NCBI GenBank assembly: GCA_029940235.1
Contig: JAOZRI010000077.1
Location: 1 to 9,101 of the forward strand
Direction: 5' to 3'
Length of the DNA: 9,101 nt
From: Desulfobacula sp.
GTDB lineage: Bacteria; Desulfobacterota; Desulfobacteria; Desulfobacterales; Desulfobacteraceae
Both the position numbers and the translations under genes were made by a program. The notes beneath the pieces were generated by a model. It made no database searches and had not been told where the DNA came from. It saw nothing but the letters and a program-made list of their open reading frames with translations. This document shows positions 1-6,052 of this stretch, piece by piece. Each line of letters starts with the position of its first letter. The first letter of the stretch is position 1.

Positions 1-1
1 G

Positions 2-820
2 GTATCTTTAAGAAATGAACTTGCATGGTTTGATAAAAGACCTCTGTTTGGAAAACGTATTGTCATAACAAGGGCAAGAGCCCAGGCAAGTAATCTTGTA
101 TCAAAGCTATCAAAGCTTGGAGCACACTGCATTGAAATTCCAACCATTAAAATTGCTCCGCCTGAAGATATAAAACCCTTGCAAGAATCCATTAAAAATA
201 TCAACAATTATGAATGGCTTGTCTTTACCAGTGTAAATGGTGTTAAATTCTTTTTTGATACACTGTTTGATCTGGGCAAGGATGTAAGAGTTTTAGGACA
301 TCTTAAATTTGCCTGTATTGGACCTGTTACTAAAGAGAGACTAAAAGATTATGGTATTATAAGTGATATTCTGCCTGAAACTTATAGAGCTGAAAGTGTA
401 ATTGATGCTTTTTCAAAAGTTGACATAAAAAACAAGAAAATATTACTTCCAAGGGCAAAAAAAGCAAGAACCATCCTGCCCGAAGAGTTGACAAAAATGG
501 GGGCAAGTGTTGATGAAGTTATTGCCTATGAAACACTTTTAGATGTTGAAGAGAAAGAAAAATTAATTACTCTTCTGGCAAACAATAAAATTGATGCAAT
601 AACCTTTACCAGCTCTTCCACTGTATCAAATTTCATCTCCCTGCTTGATTCAAAGGATAGTGACAAATTATTAAAAGGAGTAGTAACAGCCAGTATCGGG
701 CCCATAACATCTGATACTGCAAAATTCCTTAATATAGAGCCAGATATTGAAGCCATGGAATATACCATTCAAGGCCTTGTGGATTCATTACTGGTTTACT
801 ATGAGAGTAAAAACAGATGA
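2..820 (+). CDS. hemD: Uroporphyrinogen-III synthase domain, probably the C-terminal part of a CobA-HemD fusion (5' partial)
   Basis: The frame is open from the left edge to TGA at 818-820, giving 272 visible residues and no start codon. The visible part matches a whole uroporphyrinogen-III synthase, which closes hydroxymethylbilane into uroporphyrinogen III with inversion of ring D, in the cytoplasm. Recognisable segments are the N-terminal GKRIVITRARAQASNL, WLVFTSVNGVKFF, FACIGPVT, ILLPRAKKARTILPEEL, DAITFTSSSTVSNF and ASIGPITSDTA. The stretch before the domain (SLRNELAWFDKRPLFGKR) resembles the linker that joins CobA (uroporphyrinogen-III C-methyltransferase) to HemD in fused proteins of sulfate reducers and clostridia. 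A CobA half therefore probably lies outside the window; that is inference. A TTG at 179 is not the start, because conserved HemD sequence continues upstream of it. The 3' end overlaps moaA by ATGA. Confidence 0.88.
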   Translation, partial: VSLRNELAWFDKRPLFGKRIVITRARAQASNLVSKLSKLGAHCIEIPTIKIAPPEDIKPLQESIKNINNYEWLVFTSVNGVKFFFDTLFDLGKDVRVLGHLKFACIGPVTKERLKDYGIISDILPETYRAESVIDAFSKVDIKNKKILLPRAKKARTILPEELTKMGASVDEVIAYETLLDVEEKEKLITLLANNKIDAITFTSSSTVSNFISLLDSKDSDKLLKGVVTASIGPITSDTAKFLNIEPDIEAMEYTIQGLVDSLLVYYESKNR

Positions 821-1800
821 TTGCCGGTAATAGAACCATAAATTATCTTCGCATTTCCATAACTGACAGGTGTAATTTCAGGTGTAAATATTGCATTCCA
901 GCTTCTCCTTTTTCAGTAATTGAACACAAAAAAATTGCAAGATATGAAGAGATCTTAAAAATCACAAGACTTGCCTGTGAGCTTGGCATTACCAAGGTAA
1001 GAATCACAGGAGGAGAGCCCTTTGTCAGAAAGGATATTTTTCCATTTTTAGAACAATTGTGCGCCATTAAATGCCTTAATGATATCTCTATTACAACCAA
1101 TGGAGCATTATTAACCCGGAAAAAAATTGAAAAATTAATCTCACTTGGAATTAAACGGCTTAATTTCAGCCTTGACACTTTAAAGCCTGAAAAATTTTTT
1201 CAAATTACAGGAAGAGACAGGTTTCAAGAAGTGTGGGAAAGCATTTTAGCCTCCCATGAACTTGGAATATCACCTGTAAAAATAAATGCTGTTGTTTTAC
1301 AGGGATTCAATGATGATGAAATTGACAACCTTGCTGCCTTGACAATTAAATATCCGTTTCACATCAGGTTTATTGAATATATGCCCATGGGCGATTCTGC
1401 CATTGAAAAACAGCAGCAAATGCTAACAAAAGATATACAGAATAAAATTGAATCCAGATTTGGAAAGCTTATTCCCGTTAAAAAGTCACTTAATGACGGC
1501 CCGGCAAAAAAATTCCAGATTCCAGGCGCCAAAGGAATTATAGGTTTTATCACACCCATAAGCTCCCATTTCTGCAGCGATTGCAACAGACTCAGGCTTA
1601 CATCAAGGGGAACACTTCGGCCCTGCCTTTTAAACAACTATGAAAGAGATATATTAAATCCTCTTCGCAATGGTGCATCTGATGATCAATTAAAACAGAT
1701 TATCCTCTCTGCACTTACAAAAAAACCATCTTTTCATAATTTAAATGATCACACTGCCTCTTCCATACCCATCAGCCATATGACCTCCATAGGTGGATAA
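817..1800 (+). CDS. moaA: GTP 3',8-cyclase MoaA (molybdenum cofactor biosynthesis, radical SAM)
   Basis: MoaA is a radical SAM enzyme that, with MoaC, converts GTP to cyclic pyranopterin monophosphate, the first step of molybdopterin synthesis. The protein has 327 residues, the usual length. The N-terminal SAM cluster motif CNFRCKYC has cysteines at 19, 23 and 26. It is followed by the TGGEP SAM-binding motif at 64-68 and by TTNG and NFSLDTL. The second, GTP-binding cluster is present as C253-x2-C256-x13-C270 within CSDCNRLRLTSRGTLRPC. The protein ends in the conserved Gly-Gly tail (SIGG) needed for catalysis in the family, so it appears intact and active. The start codon overlaps the stop of the preceding hemD gene (ATGA), with only a weak GAGAG upstream, suggesting translational coupling. 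Next to tetrapyrrole synthesis, this suggests an anaerobe that needs molybdo- or tungstoenzymes. Confidence 0.96.
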   Translation: MIAGNRTINYLRISITDRCNFRCKYCIPASPFSVIEHKKIARYEEILKITRLACELGITKVRITGGEPFVRKDIFPFLEQLCAIKCLNDISITTNGALLTRKKIEKLISLGIKRLNFSLDTLKPEKFFQITGRDRFQEVWESILASHELGISPVKINAVVLQGFNDDEIDNLAALTIKYPFHIRFIEYMPMGDSAIEKQQQMLTKDIQNKIESRFGKLIPVKKSLNDGPAKKFQIPGAKGIIGFITPISSHFCSDCNRLRLTSRGTLRPCLLNNYERDILNPLRNGASDDQLKQIILSALTKKPSFHNLNDHTASSIPISHMTSIGG

Positions 1801-1826
1801 TTTTTTTGCATAATAATATTTTTTTT

Positions 1827-1850
1827 GAACATTTTTATTTTCCTGGTGTC
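1827..1850 (+). promoter_or_regulatory. Candidate ECF-sigma promoter upstream of the His-rich secreted protein
   Basis: GAAC at 1827-1830 and GTC at 1848-1850 form AAC-N17-GTC. This is the spacing and core sequence of many ECF promoters (GGAAC / cGTC type). A transcript would start near 1857 and leave about 65 nt before the ATG at 1923. An ECF sigma gene lies directly downstream, so autoregulation would fit. The flanking sequence is AT-rich and a chance match is possible. I see no GAAC-type motif in the spacers before the sigma or anti-sigma genes. Confidence 0.3.
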
Positions 1851-1909
1851 AATAGTTAATAGAACAGCATTTATCTTGCAAATGCTTTTGTATTAATTAA
1901 TATTAAGAT

Positions 1910-1914
1910 GGAGG
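1910..1914 (+). promoter_or_regulatory. Ribosome binding site GGAGG that fixes the start at 1923
   Basis: GGAGG lies eight bases before the ATG at 1923. An earlier in-frame ATG at 1908 overlaps this site and has no site of its own. Starting at 1923 also gives a cleaner signal peptide, so 1923 is preferred. Confidence 0.75.
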
Positions 1915-1922
1915 ATAAAACA

Positions 1923-2390
1923 ATGCAGAAAACAGTCTCAATTATAACAGCCGTTCTCATATTGATTGTTGTTTCAACAACATCTGCCCACGCAGATAGA
2001 AAAACCATGGAAAGAATCATGTTCGGCACTGGAGCCGCCATTCTTGGAGCTGCCATTATTCATGGAATACATAATAATTCAGGGCCACGATATATATCAA
2101 ATACCCCATGGCATGATAACCAGCATTATGATAGATATAGACATGGAGACAGGAAAAAGCATCACAAAAAATACAAACATAGAGATAGGAAAAGGCATCA
2201 CAAAAGATACAGTCATAACAGACATAGAGGCCATTGGGAAACTCAAAAAATCTGGGTAGAACCTGTTTATGAAACAAAATGGAATCCGGGTCATTATAAC
2301 CGCAGGGGGAGATGGGTTAATGGCAGATATACAAAATATGTTGTAATCGAGGGATGTTGGCAAAAAGACAGGAGATGGATCAGGCATTAA
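1923..2390 (+). CDS. Secreted His/Arg/Lys-rich protein of unknown function with W/G-rich C-terminus
   Basis: This is a 155-residue protein that I cannot name. Residues 1-24 form a signal peptide (MQKTVSI, hydrophobic core, cleavage likely after AHA), so the product should be periplasmic or outer-membrane associated. Residues 32-49 (IMFGTGAAILGAAIIHGI) form a short Gly/Ala-rich hydrophobic segment that could contact membrane. Residues 64-104 are extremely basic and hold eleven histidines, including two adjacent 12-residue repeats (RHGDRKKHHKKY and KHRDRKRHHKRY). The C-terminus (105-155) is rich in Trp, Tyr and Gly: WVEPVYETKWNPGHY, GRWVNGRY and a final GCW. This resembles W/P/G-type exported proteins common in proteobacteria. 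Metal, polyanion or cell-envelope binding is plausible but unproven. It sits before an ECF sigma factor and after a possible ECF promoter, so it may be a regulon member. One Cys (145) remains in the mature protein. Confidence 0.85.
   Translation: MQKTVSIITAVLILIVVSTTSAHADRKTMERIMFGTGAAILGAAIIHGIHNNSGPRYISNTPWHDNQHYDRYRHGDRKKHHKKYKHRDRKRHHKRYSHNRHRGHWETQKIWVEPVYETKWNPGHYNRRGRWVNGRYTKYVVIEGCWQKDRRWIRH
2139..2210 (+). repeat. Two tandem 36-bp repeats inside the His-rich gene
   Basis: Copies at 2139-2174 and 2175-2210 are about 80 percent identical and in frame. They encode RHGDRKKHHKKY and KHRDRKRHHKRY. A degenerate partial continuation follows (SHNRHRGH). The DNA-level similarity points to a fairly recent in-frame duplication that extended the basic, histidine-rich segment. 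Confidence 0.85.
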
Positions 2391-2430
2391 GTGAGGTATG
2401 AGGCATGGGGTGTGAGTTATGAGATGTGAG
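2389..2430 (+). repeat. Six-copy 7-bp degenerate tandem repeat (NNRTGAG)
   Basis: Consecutive heptamers AAGTGAG, GTATGAG, GCATGGG, GTGTGAG, TTATGAG and ATGTGAG run without a break from the stop codon of the His-rich gene. The fixed part is purine-TGAG (TGGG in the third copy). The array is strongly G/T/A biased on this strand and forms the left half of the inverted repeat that follows. Confidence 0.75.
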
Positions 2431-2454
2431 ATAATCTCACTGCTCACACCTTTT
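2409..2454 (+). terminator. Nested inverted repeat with T-run, possible terminator or leader structure before the sigma gene
   Basis: GGTGTGAG at 2409-2416 pairs perfectly with CTCACACC at 2443-2450. Inside it, GTGAGA at 2426-2431 pairs with TCTCAC at 2435-2440 around a TAA loop. Four Ts follow at 2451-2454. This could end or attenuate transcription from the His-rich gene. The T-run is short and the sigma gene starts only 12 bases later, so partial read-through or translational control is equally possible. Confidence 0.45.
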
Positions 2455-2465
2455 ATGAATTTATT

Positions 2466-3068
2466 GTGGATAAAACTCGAACAGCTGAAAATAATATTAA
2501 TGAACAAGACCTTGTGGAAAGACTGCAAAAAGGACAGCAGTGGGCTTTCAATATCCTTGTGAGCAGGTACCAGGACAGACTATTGAGAATTGCCTATGGA
2601 ATTACTCTTGACCAGGAGGACAGCATAGAGGTTGTACAGGATGTCTTTGTTATTGTATTTAAAAAAATTCATACTTTCAGGCAGGATGCAAGCCTTGCCA
2701 CCTGGCTTAGAAAAATCACTGTTAATCAATGCCTGAACTGGAAAAGAAAATGGAAACGAAGGTTTAAATGGAGTCATGACTCCTTAGAATCAAACAGTGG
2801 TAAAAACCTGCTTAATGATAAAAATCTGTATGGGGCAAACATGAAAAACCATGATCCTGAAATTCTTTACCAGGAAAAACAGCTTGAAAATAACCTTAAA
2901 AAAGCTGTAAAAAAACTCCCGGAAAAATTAAGAGTGGTGTTTGTTTTAAACAGCTTTGAAGGACTTTCCTATGAACAGATTGCCGCAACTCTTGATATTA
3001 AAAAAGGTACTGTGAGTTCAAGGCTGTACTGGGCAAGAAAAAACCTTATGGAGTCTCTTGGGATATAA
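2466..3068 (+). CDS. ECF-subfamily RNA polymerase sigma factor (RpoE-like)
   Basis: This 200-residue protein has the two-domain layout of group 4 sigma factors. Region 2 spans about 15-98: AFNILVSRYQDRLLRIAY, then the conserved acidic-aromatic stretch EVVQDVFVIVFKKIHTF, then TWLRKITVNQCLNWKRK. The linker, about 99-140, is hydrophilic and unusually basic near its start (KRKWKRRFKW). Region 4 spans about 141-200, with LPEKLRVVF and a helix-turn-helix in SYEQIAATLDIKKGTVSSRL that should read the -35 element. The only in-frame conventional start near the conserved part is GTG at 2466. It has no evident Shine-Dalgarno sequence and lies 12 bases after a stable inverted repeat, so expression may be limited or structured. 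The anti-sigma gene follows after 31 bases. The signal it answers to cannot be read from the sequence. An envelope function is inferred from its secreted neighbours. Confidence 0.93.
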   Translation: MDKTRTAENNINEQDLVERLQKGQQWAFNILVSRYQDRLLRIAYGITLDQEDSIEVVQDVFVIVFKKIHTFRQDASLATWLRKITVNQCLNWKRKWKRRFKWSHDSLESNSGKNLLNDKNLYGANMKNHDPEILYQEKQLENNLKKAVKKLPEKLRVVFVLNSFEGLSYEQIAATLDIKKGTVSSRLYWARKNLMESLGI

Positions 3069-3099
3069 AAAGATAAATGCTTAAAAGGTTTAAAATATA

Positions 3100-3573
3100 A
3101 TGAAAACGAAATGCAGCAAATACACATCTGAAGAGATCAGCAGATTTGTTGACAATGAGCTTTTTGAGGATCAATACAAAACTCTGGCACAGCATATTGA
3201 GCAATGCCCTCACTGCAGTGAACTTTCAAATCAGTACAAGACACTCTCCACTGTATTTAATAATCATGTCCATGAAAAAGAAAATTTAAAAATTGATAAA
3301 GCTTTATTGGAACAAAAATTTGACAGGGTTATGCAAAATCATGAAAAAATACCATGGGGGAATATTTTTGGGTTCTCAAAAAAATATATTCTTGTAAAAC
3401 TTACCAGCATTGCAATGATATCATTGATAAGCCTGTTTATATTGCAAAAAGCTTTATTTACACCAACAGGACCCAGTGCAATTGTAAAATATGTTGACAC
3501 AGATTATTCTTCAGTTATGATTATTGAAACCCAGAAAGAGCAGCATACCATAATCTGGTTTAATGAGACATGA
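3100..3573 (+). CDS. Membrane-anchored zinc-finger anti-sigma factor
   Basis: The 157-residue protein begins with a ZAS (zinc-associated anti-sigma) domain: H32-x3-C36-x2-C39 in HIEQCPHC, with C5 placed as a possible fourth ligand, as in RsrA-type factors. The segment EEISRFVDNEL before the finger is typical of the helix that clamps the sigma factor. Residues about 97-115 (ILVKLTSIAMISLISLFIL) form one membrane span, leaving a short periplasmic tail of about 40 residues that ends in SVMIIETQKEQHTIIWF. The topology is therefore cytoplasmic sigma-binding domain, one span, small external part. It presumably holds the sigma factor encoded just upstream until a signal releases it. AAAAGG at 3083-3088 is a distant, weak ribosome site. 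The downstream secreted protein begins 19 bases after the stop. No cognate protease gene is in the window. Confidence 0.9.
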   Translation: MKTKCSKYTSEEISRFVDNELFEDQYKTLAQHIEQCPHCSELSNQYKTLSTVFNNHVHEKENLKIDKALLEQKFDRVMQNHEKIPWGNIFGFSKKYILVKLTSIAMISLISLFILQKALFTPTGPSAIVKYVDTDYSSVMIIETQKEQHTIIWFNET

Positions 3574-3582
3574 TGTAAAAAA

Positions 3583-3586
3583 GAGG
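3583..3586 (+). promoter_or_regulatory. Ribosome binding site GAGG that fixes the start at 3593
   Basis: GAGG lies six bases before ATG 3593. A longer in-frame start at 3563 would overlap the anti-sigma gene, lacks a ribosome site and would put ten charged residues (RHDVKKRK) before the signal peptide. The start at 3593 is therefore preferred. Confidence 0.7.
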
Positions 3587-3592
3587 AAAGTC

Positions 3593-4048
3593 ATGGGAAA
3601 ATTTATAAAAATATGTCTATCGGGTTGTTTAATCTTTGCTTTGTGCTTTGTTAGTGTACCTGCCTTTGGAAAAGGTCAGGTGATGACAAGGGTAAAGGTA
3701 ATCCATGCCTCAACAGGACAAAACTATCTTGATCCAGGCCTGCGGGATATCATTTCAGAACTTGAAACTGTATTTAAATATACTTCCTACAAACTTTTAA
3801 AAGAAAAAAACTTAAACCAGAGTTTTAACCGGCAAAGCCGTGTCAATCTGCCAGGAAAAAGAACCCTTGTGATCATGCCGCTGGATACAAATGATAATAG
3901 AATAAGATATCAGATAAATATTTTAAAAAATAAAAACAGTGTTTTTCAAACCAGAATCCTGTTGAGAAACAACAGCAGCATCACCATTGGCGGTCCAAAA
4001 TTTAATAATGGATATCTTTTATTTAATATTGCAGGAGCTGTACAATAA
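3593..4048 (+). CDS. Secreted protein of unknown function, third gene of the ECF sigma operon
   Basis: A 151-residue protein with an N-terminal signal peptide (MGKFIKI, then a hydrophobic core to about residue 24-26, cleavage near VPAFG). The mature part starts with MTRVKVIHAS, then YLDPGLRDIISELETVFKYTSYKLL. It continues with LPGKRTLVIMPL and IRYQINILKN, and ends in FQTRILLRNNSSITIGGPKFNNGYLLFNIAGA. The alternation of short strands suggests a small beta-rich periplasmic fold. From memory, similar proteins occur beside ECF sigma/anti-sigma pairs in other sulfate-reducing deltaproteobacteria, but I know of no assigned function. It lies 19 bases after the anti-sigma gene and is almost certainly cotranscribed with it. 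It could act in sensing upstream of the anti-sigma factor or be an output of the sigma factor. There is no recognisable catalytic motif. Confidence 0.85.
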   Translation: MGKFIKICLSGCLIFALCFVSVPAFGKGQVMTRVKVIHASTGQNYLDPGLRDIISELETVFKYTSYKLLKEKNLNQSFNRQSRVNLPGKRTLVIMPLDTNDNRIRYQINILKNKNSVFQTRILLRNNSSITIGGPKFNNGYLLFNIAGAVQ

Positions 4049-4104
4049 GTTAGAGCCTTACCTCCATTGGAAAAAATACAATTAATAAAAATAAGGGTTG
4101 GACA

Positions 4105-4944
4105 ATGAAATATATAGGAGCACATGTAAGTGCAAAAGGAGGTGTGGAAAATACTCCTGTGAATGCACATAATATTGGTGCAACTGCCTTTGCTTTGTTT
4201 ACAAAAAATCAGCGGCAGTGGAAGGCAAAGCCGTTGACTGATGTGAATATCAGTGCATTTAAAACAAATTGTAAAAAATATGGCTATGGGCCTTCCCAGA
4301 TACTTGCCCATGACAGCTACCTGATTAACCTTGGACATCCGGAGAATGACGGCCTTGAAAAATCAAGAACTGCTTTTATAGACGAGCTGGAACGGTGTGG
4401 ACAGCTTGGGATTAAACTGCTTAATTTTCATCCTGGCAGTTTTCTAAAAAAAATATCAGAAGAGAAATGCATAAAAACCATTGCAGAATCAATTAATATA
4501 GCCCTTGATAAGACAAAAAATGTTATTGCAGTTATTGAGAATACTGCTGGCCAGGGTACAAACTTAGGATTTTCCTTTGAACAGATAGCAGACATCATTA
4601 AAAATATTGAAAATAAAACAAGGGTTGGTGTCTGTATTGATACCTGCCATGCTTTTTCCGCAGGATATGATTTAAAAAGCAGACAGGGGTTTAAACAGAC
4701 CTGGCTTGAGTTTGATGAAATAATTGGTTTTAAATTTCTTAGGGGGATGCACCTGAATGATTCTAAAAAAGCTTTTGCTTCCAGGGTGGACAGGCATGAA
4801 AGCATAGGCAAAGGAAGCTTGGGACTTGATGTTTTCAGATGGATCATGAAAGATCCGCGCTTTGATAATATTCCGCTTATTCTTGAAACTCCGGCAAGCG
4901 ATATCTGGATAGAGGAGATCTTGCTTTTAAAAGAGCTTCAATAA
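4105..4944 (+). CDS. nfo: Endonuclease IV (AP endonuclease, base excision repair)
   Basis: Endonuclease IV cuts DNA 5' of abasic sites and removes blocked 3' ends left by oxidative damage, using three metal ions. The 279-residue length matches the family. All nine metal ligands known from the E. coli enzyme are present at the same numbers: H69, H109, E145, D179, H182, H216, D229, H231 and E261. They lie in the family motifs [41 protein letters not shown] and LILETP. AAGGG at 4093-4097 precedes the ATG by seven bases. The gene follows the ECF operon by 56 bases on the same strand and may be transcribed with it, but no clear promoter or terminator separates them. Its stop codon directly abuts the stop of the converging permease gene. 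Confidence 0.97.
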   Translation: MKYIGAHVSAKGGVENTPVNAHNIGATAFALFTKNQRQWKAKPLTDVNISAFKTNCKKYGYGPSQILAHDSYLINLGHPENDGLEKSRTAFIDELERCGQLGIKLLNFHPGSFLKKISEEKCIKTIAESINIALDKTKNVIAVIENTAGQGTNLGFSFEQIADIIKNIENKTRVGVCIDTCHAFSAGYDLKSRQGFKQTWLEFDEIIGFKFLRGMHLNDSKKAFASRVDRHESIGKGSLGLDVFRWIMKDPRFDNIPLILETPASDIWIEEILLLKELQ

Positions 4945-5994
4945 TTAATTTTGTGCATCAAGCAGTCTGGCTGCTTCTTTATTGGAACCCAATAAAATAG
5001 AGAGCCATTTTGTGGATTCATTTTCCTGCAAAGCGATTTTAACGGCCATGGTTAAAGGAACTGAAAGCAGCATGCCAATGGGTCCAAGTACCCATCCCCA
5101 GAAGGCAAGGGATAGAAATACCACCAGAACAGAAAGCCCGATCCCCTGCCCCATTACTTTTGGTTCAATGACACTTCCCACCAATATATTAACCAATAAA
5201 AAACCAAGTGCGGCAATTCCTGCTGGCAATGGTCCCAATTGGATTAAAGCAAGAAGAACTGCTGGAACAGCAGCAATGATAGAACCAATATTGGGAATAT
5301 AATTAAATAAAAATGCAAAAACTCCCCACATGACAGGAAAATCCACGCCCTGAACAGTAAGCCAGATATAAATAATTACTCCTGTGGCAAGGCTGGTAAA
5401 GGTCTTTATGCCAAGATACCTGTTGACACCCTGGGTAATCTCAGCATATTTTCCAAGATCACTCTCTTTATCATTAAAAATTGCACGTAATTTATTTGGA
5501 AACCCTGCAGCTTCTAAAAGAATAAAAATAAAGGTTAAAAAAACAAAAAAGGTATTGGTGAGCATCCCGCCCACTCCATTTAAAGTATTGGCAACAAGCT
5601 TAAGGATATGGCTTGGATTAAATATCTGAGCAATTTTATCAACTTCCAGCACAATTCCAAATTTTGATAAAACTTCTAGACTTTCAATGGTAACAACTTT
5701 TAACCGCTCCTGATAAAAGGGAATATTTTGTGAAAAATCAGCTATGGATGAGGATACAAGGGTTACCAAAAGTATCTGTATACACACCACACCAAGCATA
5801 AGAATAAATATGGCAATAATACTTGGGATACCTTTTTTCTGCATCCAAAACAGAGGTGGAGCACATATAATAGCTAAAAATGCTGCCAATAAAAAAGGAA
5901 CAACTATTACTACAGAAGCTTTCATCCCTGCAACAATAATAATAAATGCTGCAAACTGGAGCAGGGGAGTATTTTGATTGTGTATTACTTTCAT
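4945..5994 (-). CDS. AI-2E family transporter (PerM/YdiK-like integral membrane protein)
   Basis: The 349-residue protein is very hydrophobic with about seven or eight likely membrane spans: two in the N-terminal 50 residues, one at about 56-82, a soluble stretch at about 85-140, and five in the C-terminal half. The C-terminal half carries the family hallmark segments: FNYIPNIGSIIAAVPAVLLAL, VGSVIEPKVMGQGIGLS and FLSLAFWGWVLGPIGMLLSVPL. Members include E. coli TqsA (autoinducer-2 export) and relatives linked to ion or sodium/proton transport, so the substrate here cannot be assigned. AAAAAAGG lies about seven bases before the ATG. The gene follows trmL by 58 bases on the same strand and probably shares its promoter. 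It converges on nfo with no bases between the two stop codons. Confidence 0.93.
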   Translation of the reverse strand: MKVIHNQNTPLLQFAAFIIIVAGMKASVVIVVPFLLAAFLAIICAPPLFWMQKKGIPSIIAIFILMLGVVCIQILLVTLVSSSIADFSQNIPFYQERLKVVTIESLEVLSKFGIVLEVDKIAQIFNPSHILKLVANTLNGVGGMLTNTFFVFLTFIFILLEAAGFPNKLRAIFNDKESDLGKYAEITQGVNRYLGIKTFTSLATGVIIYIWLTVQGVDFPVMWGVFAFLFNYIPNIGSIIAAVPAVLLALIQLGPLPAGIAALGFLLVNILVGSVIEPKVMGQGIGLSVLVVFLSLAFWGWVLGPIGMLLSVPLTMAVKIALQENESTKWLSILLGSNKEAARLLDAQN

Positions 5995-6052
5995 TGGAAT
6001 ACCTTTTTTAATCTTTGAAATTTACTATTTTTATGCAAACTGGATATTAAAG

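Noticed and set aside
1790..1830. Terminator after moaA (TCCA-TAGG-TGGA followed by T-runs)
   Set aside because: The stem is only four base pairs. The T-rich stretches fit the general AT-richness of the spacer, so I did not call it.
2056..2528. Minus-strand open frames opposite the His-rich gene, one of them with repeated Cys residues
   Set aside because: The cysteines are the antisense reading of the 36-bp His/Lys/Arg repeat. There is no ribosome site or family similarity, and the plus strand carries a convincing signal-peptide protein.
3593..3640. LSGC at residues 9-12 of the 3593 protein read as a lipobox
   Set aside because: Only a very short segment containing a lysine (K6) precedes the cysteine, and the hydrophobic core comes after it. 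An ordinary signal peptide cleaved near VPAFG fits better.
4049..4104. Separate promoter for nfo in the spacer after the ECF operon
   Set aside because: A TTGGAA-like -35 has no acceptable -10 at the right distance. I left nfo as possibly cotranscribed without a promoter call.
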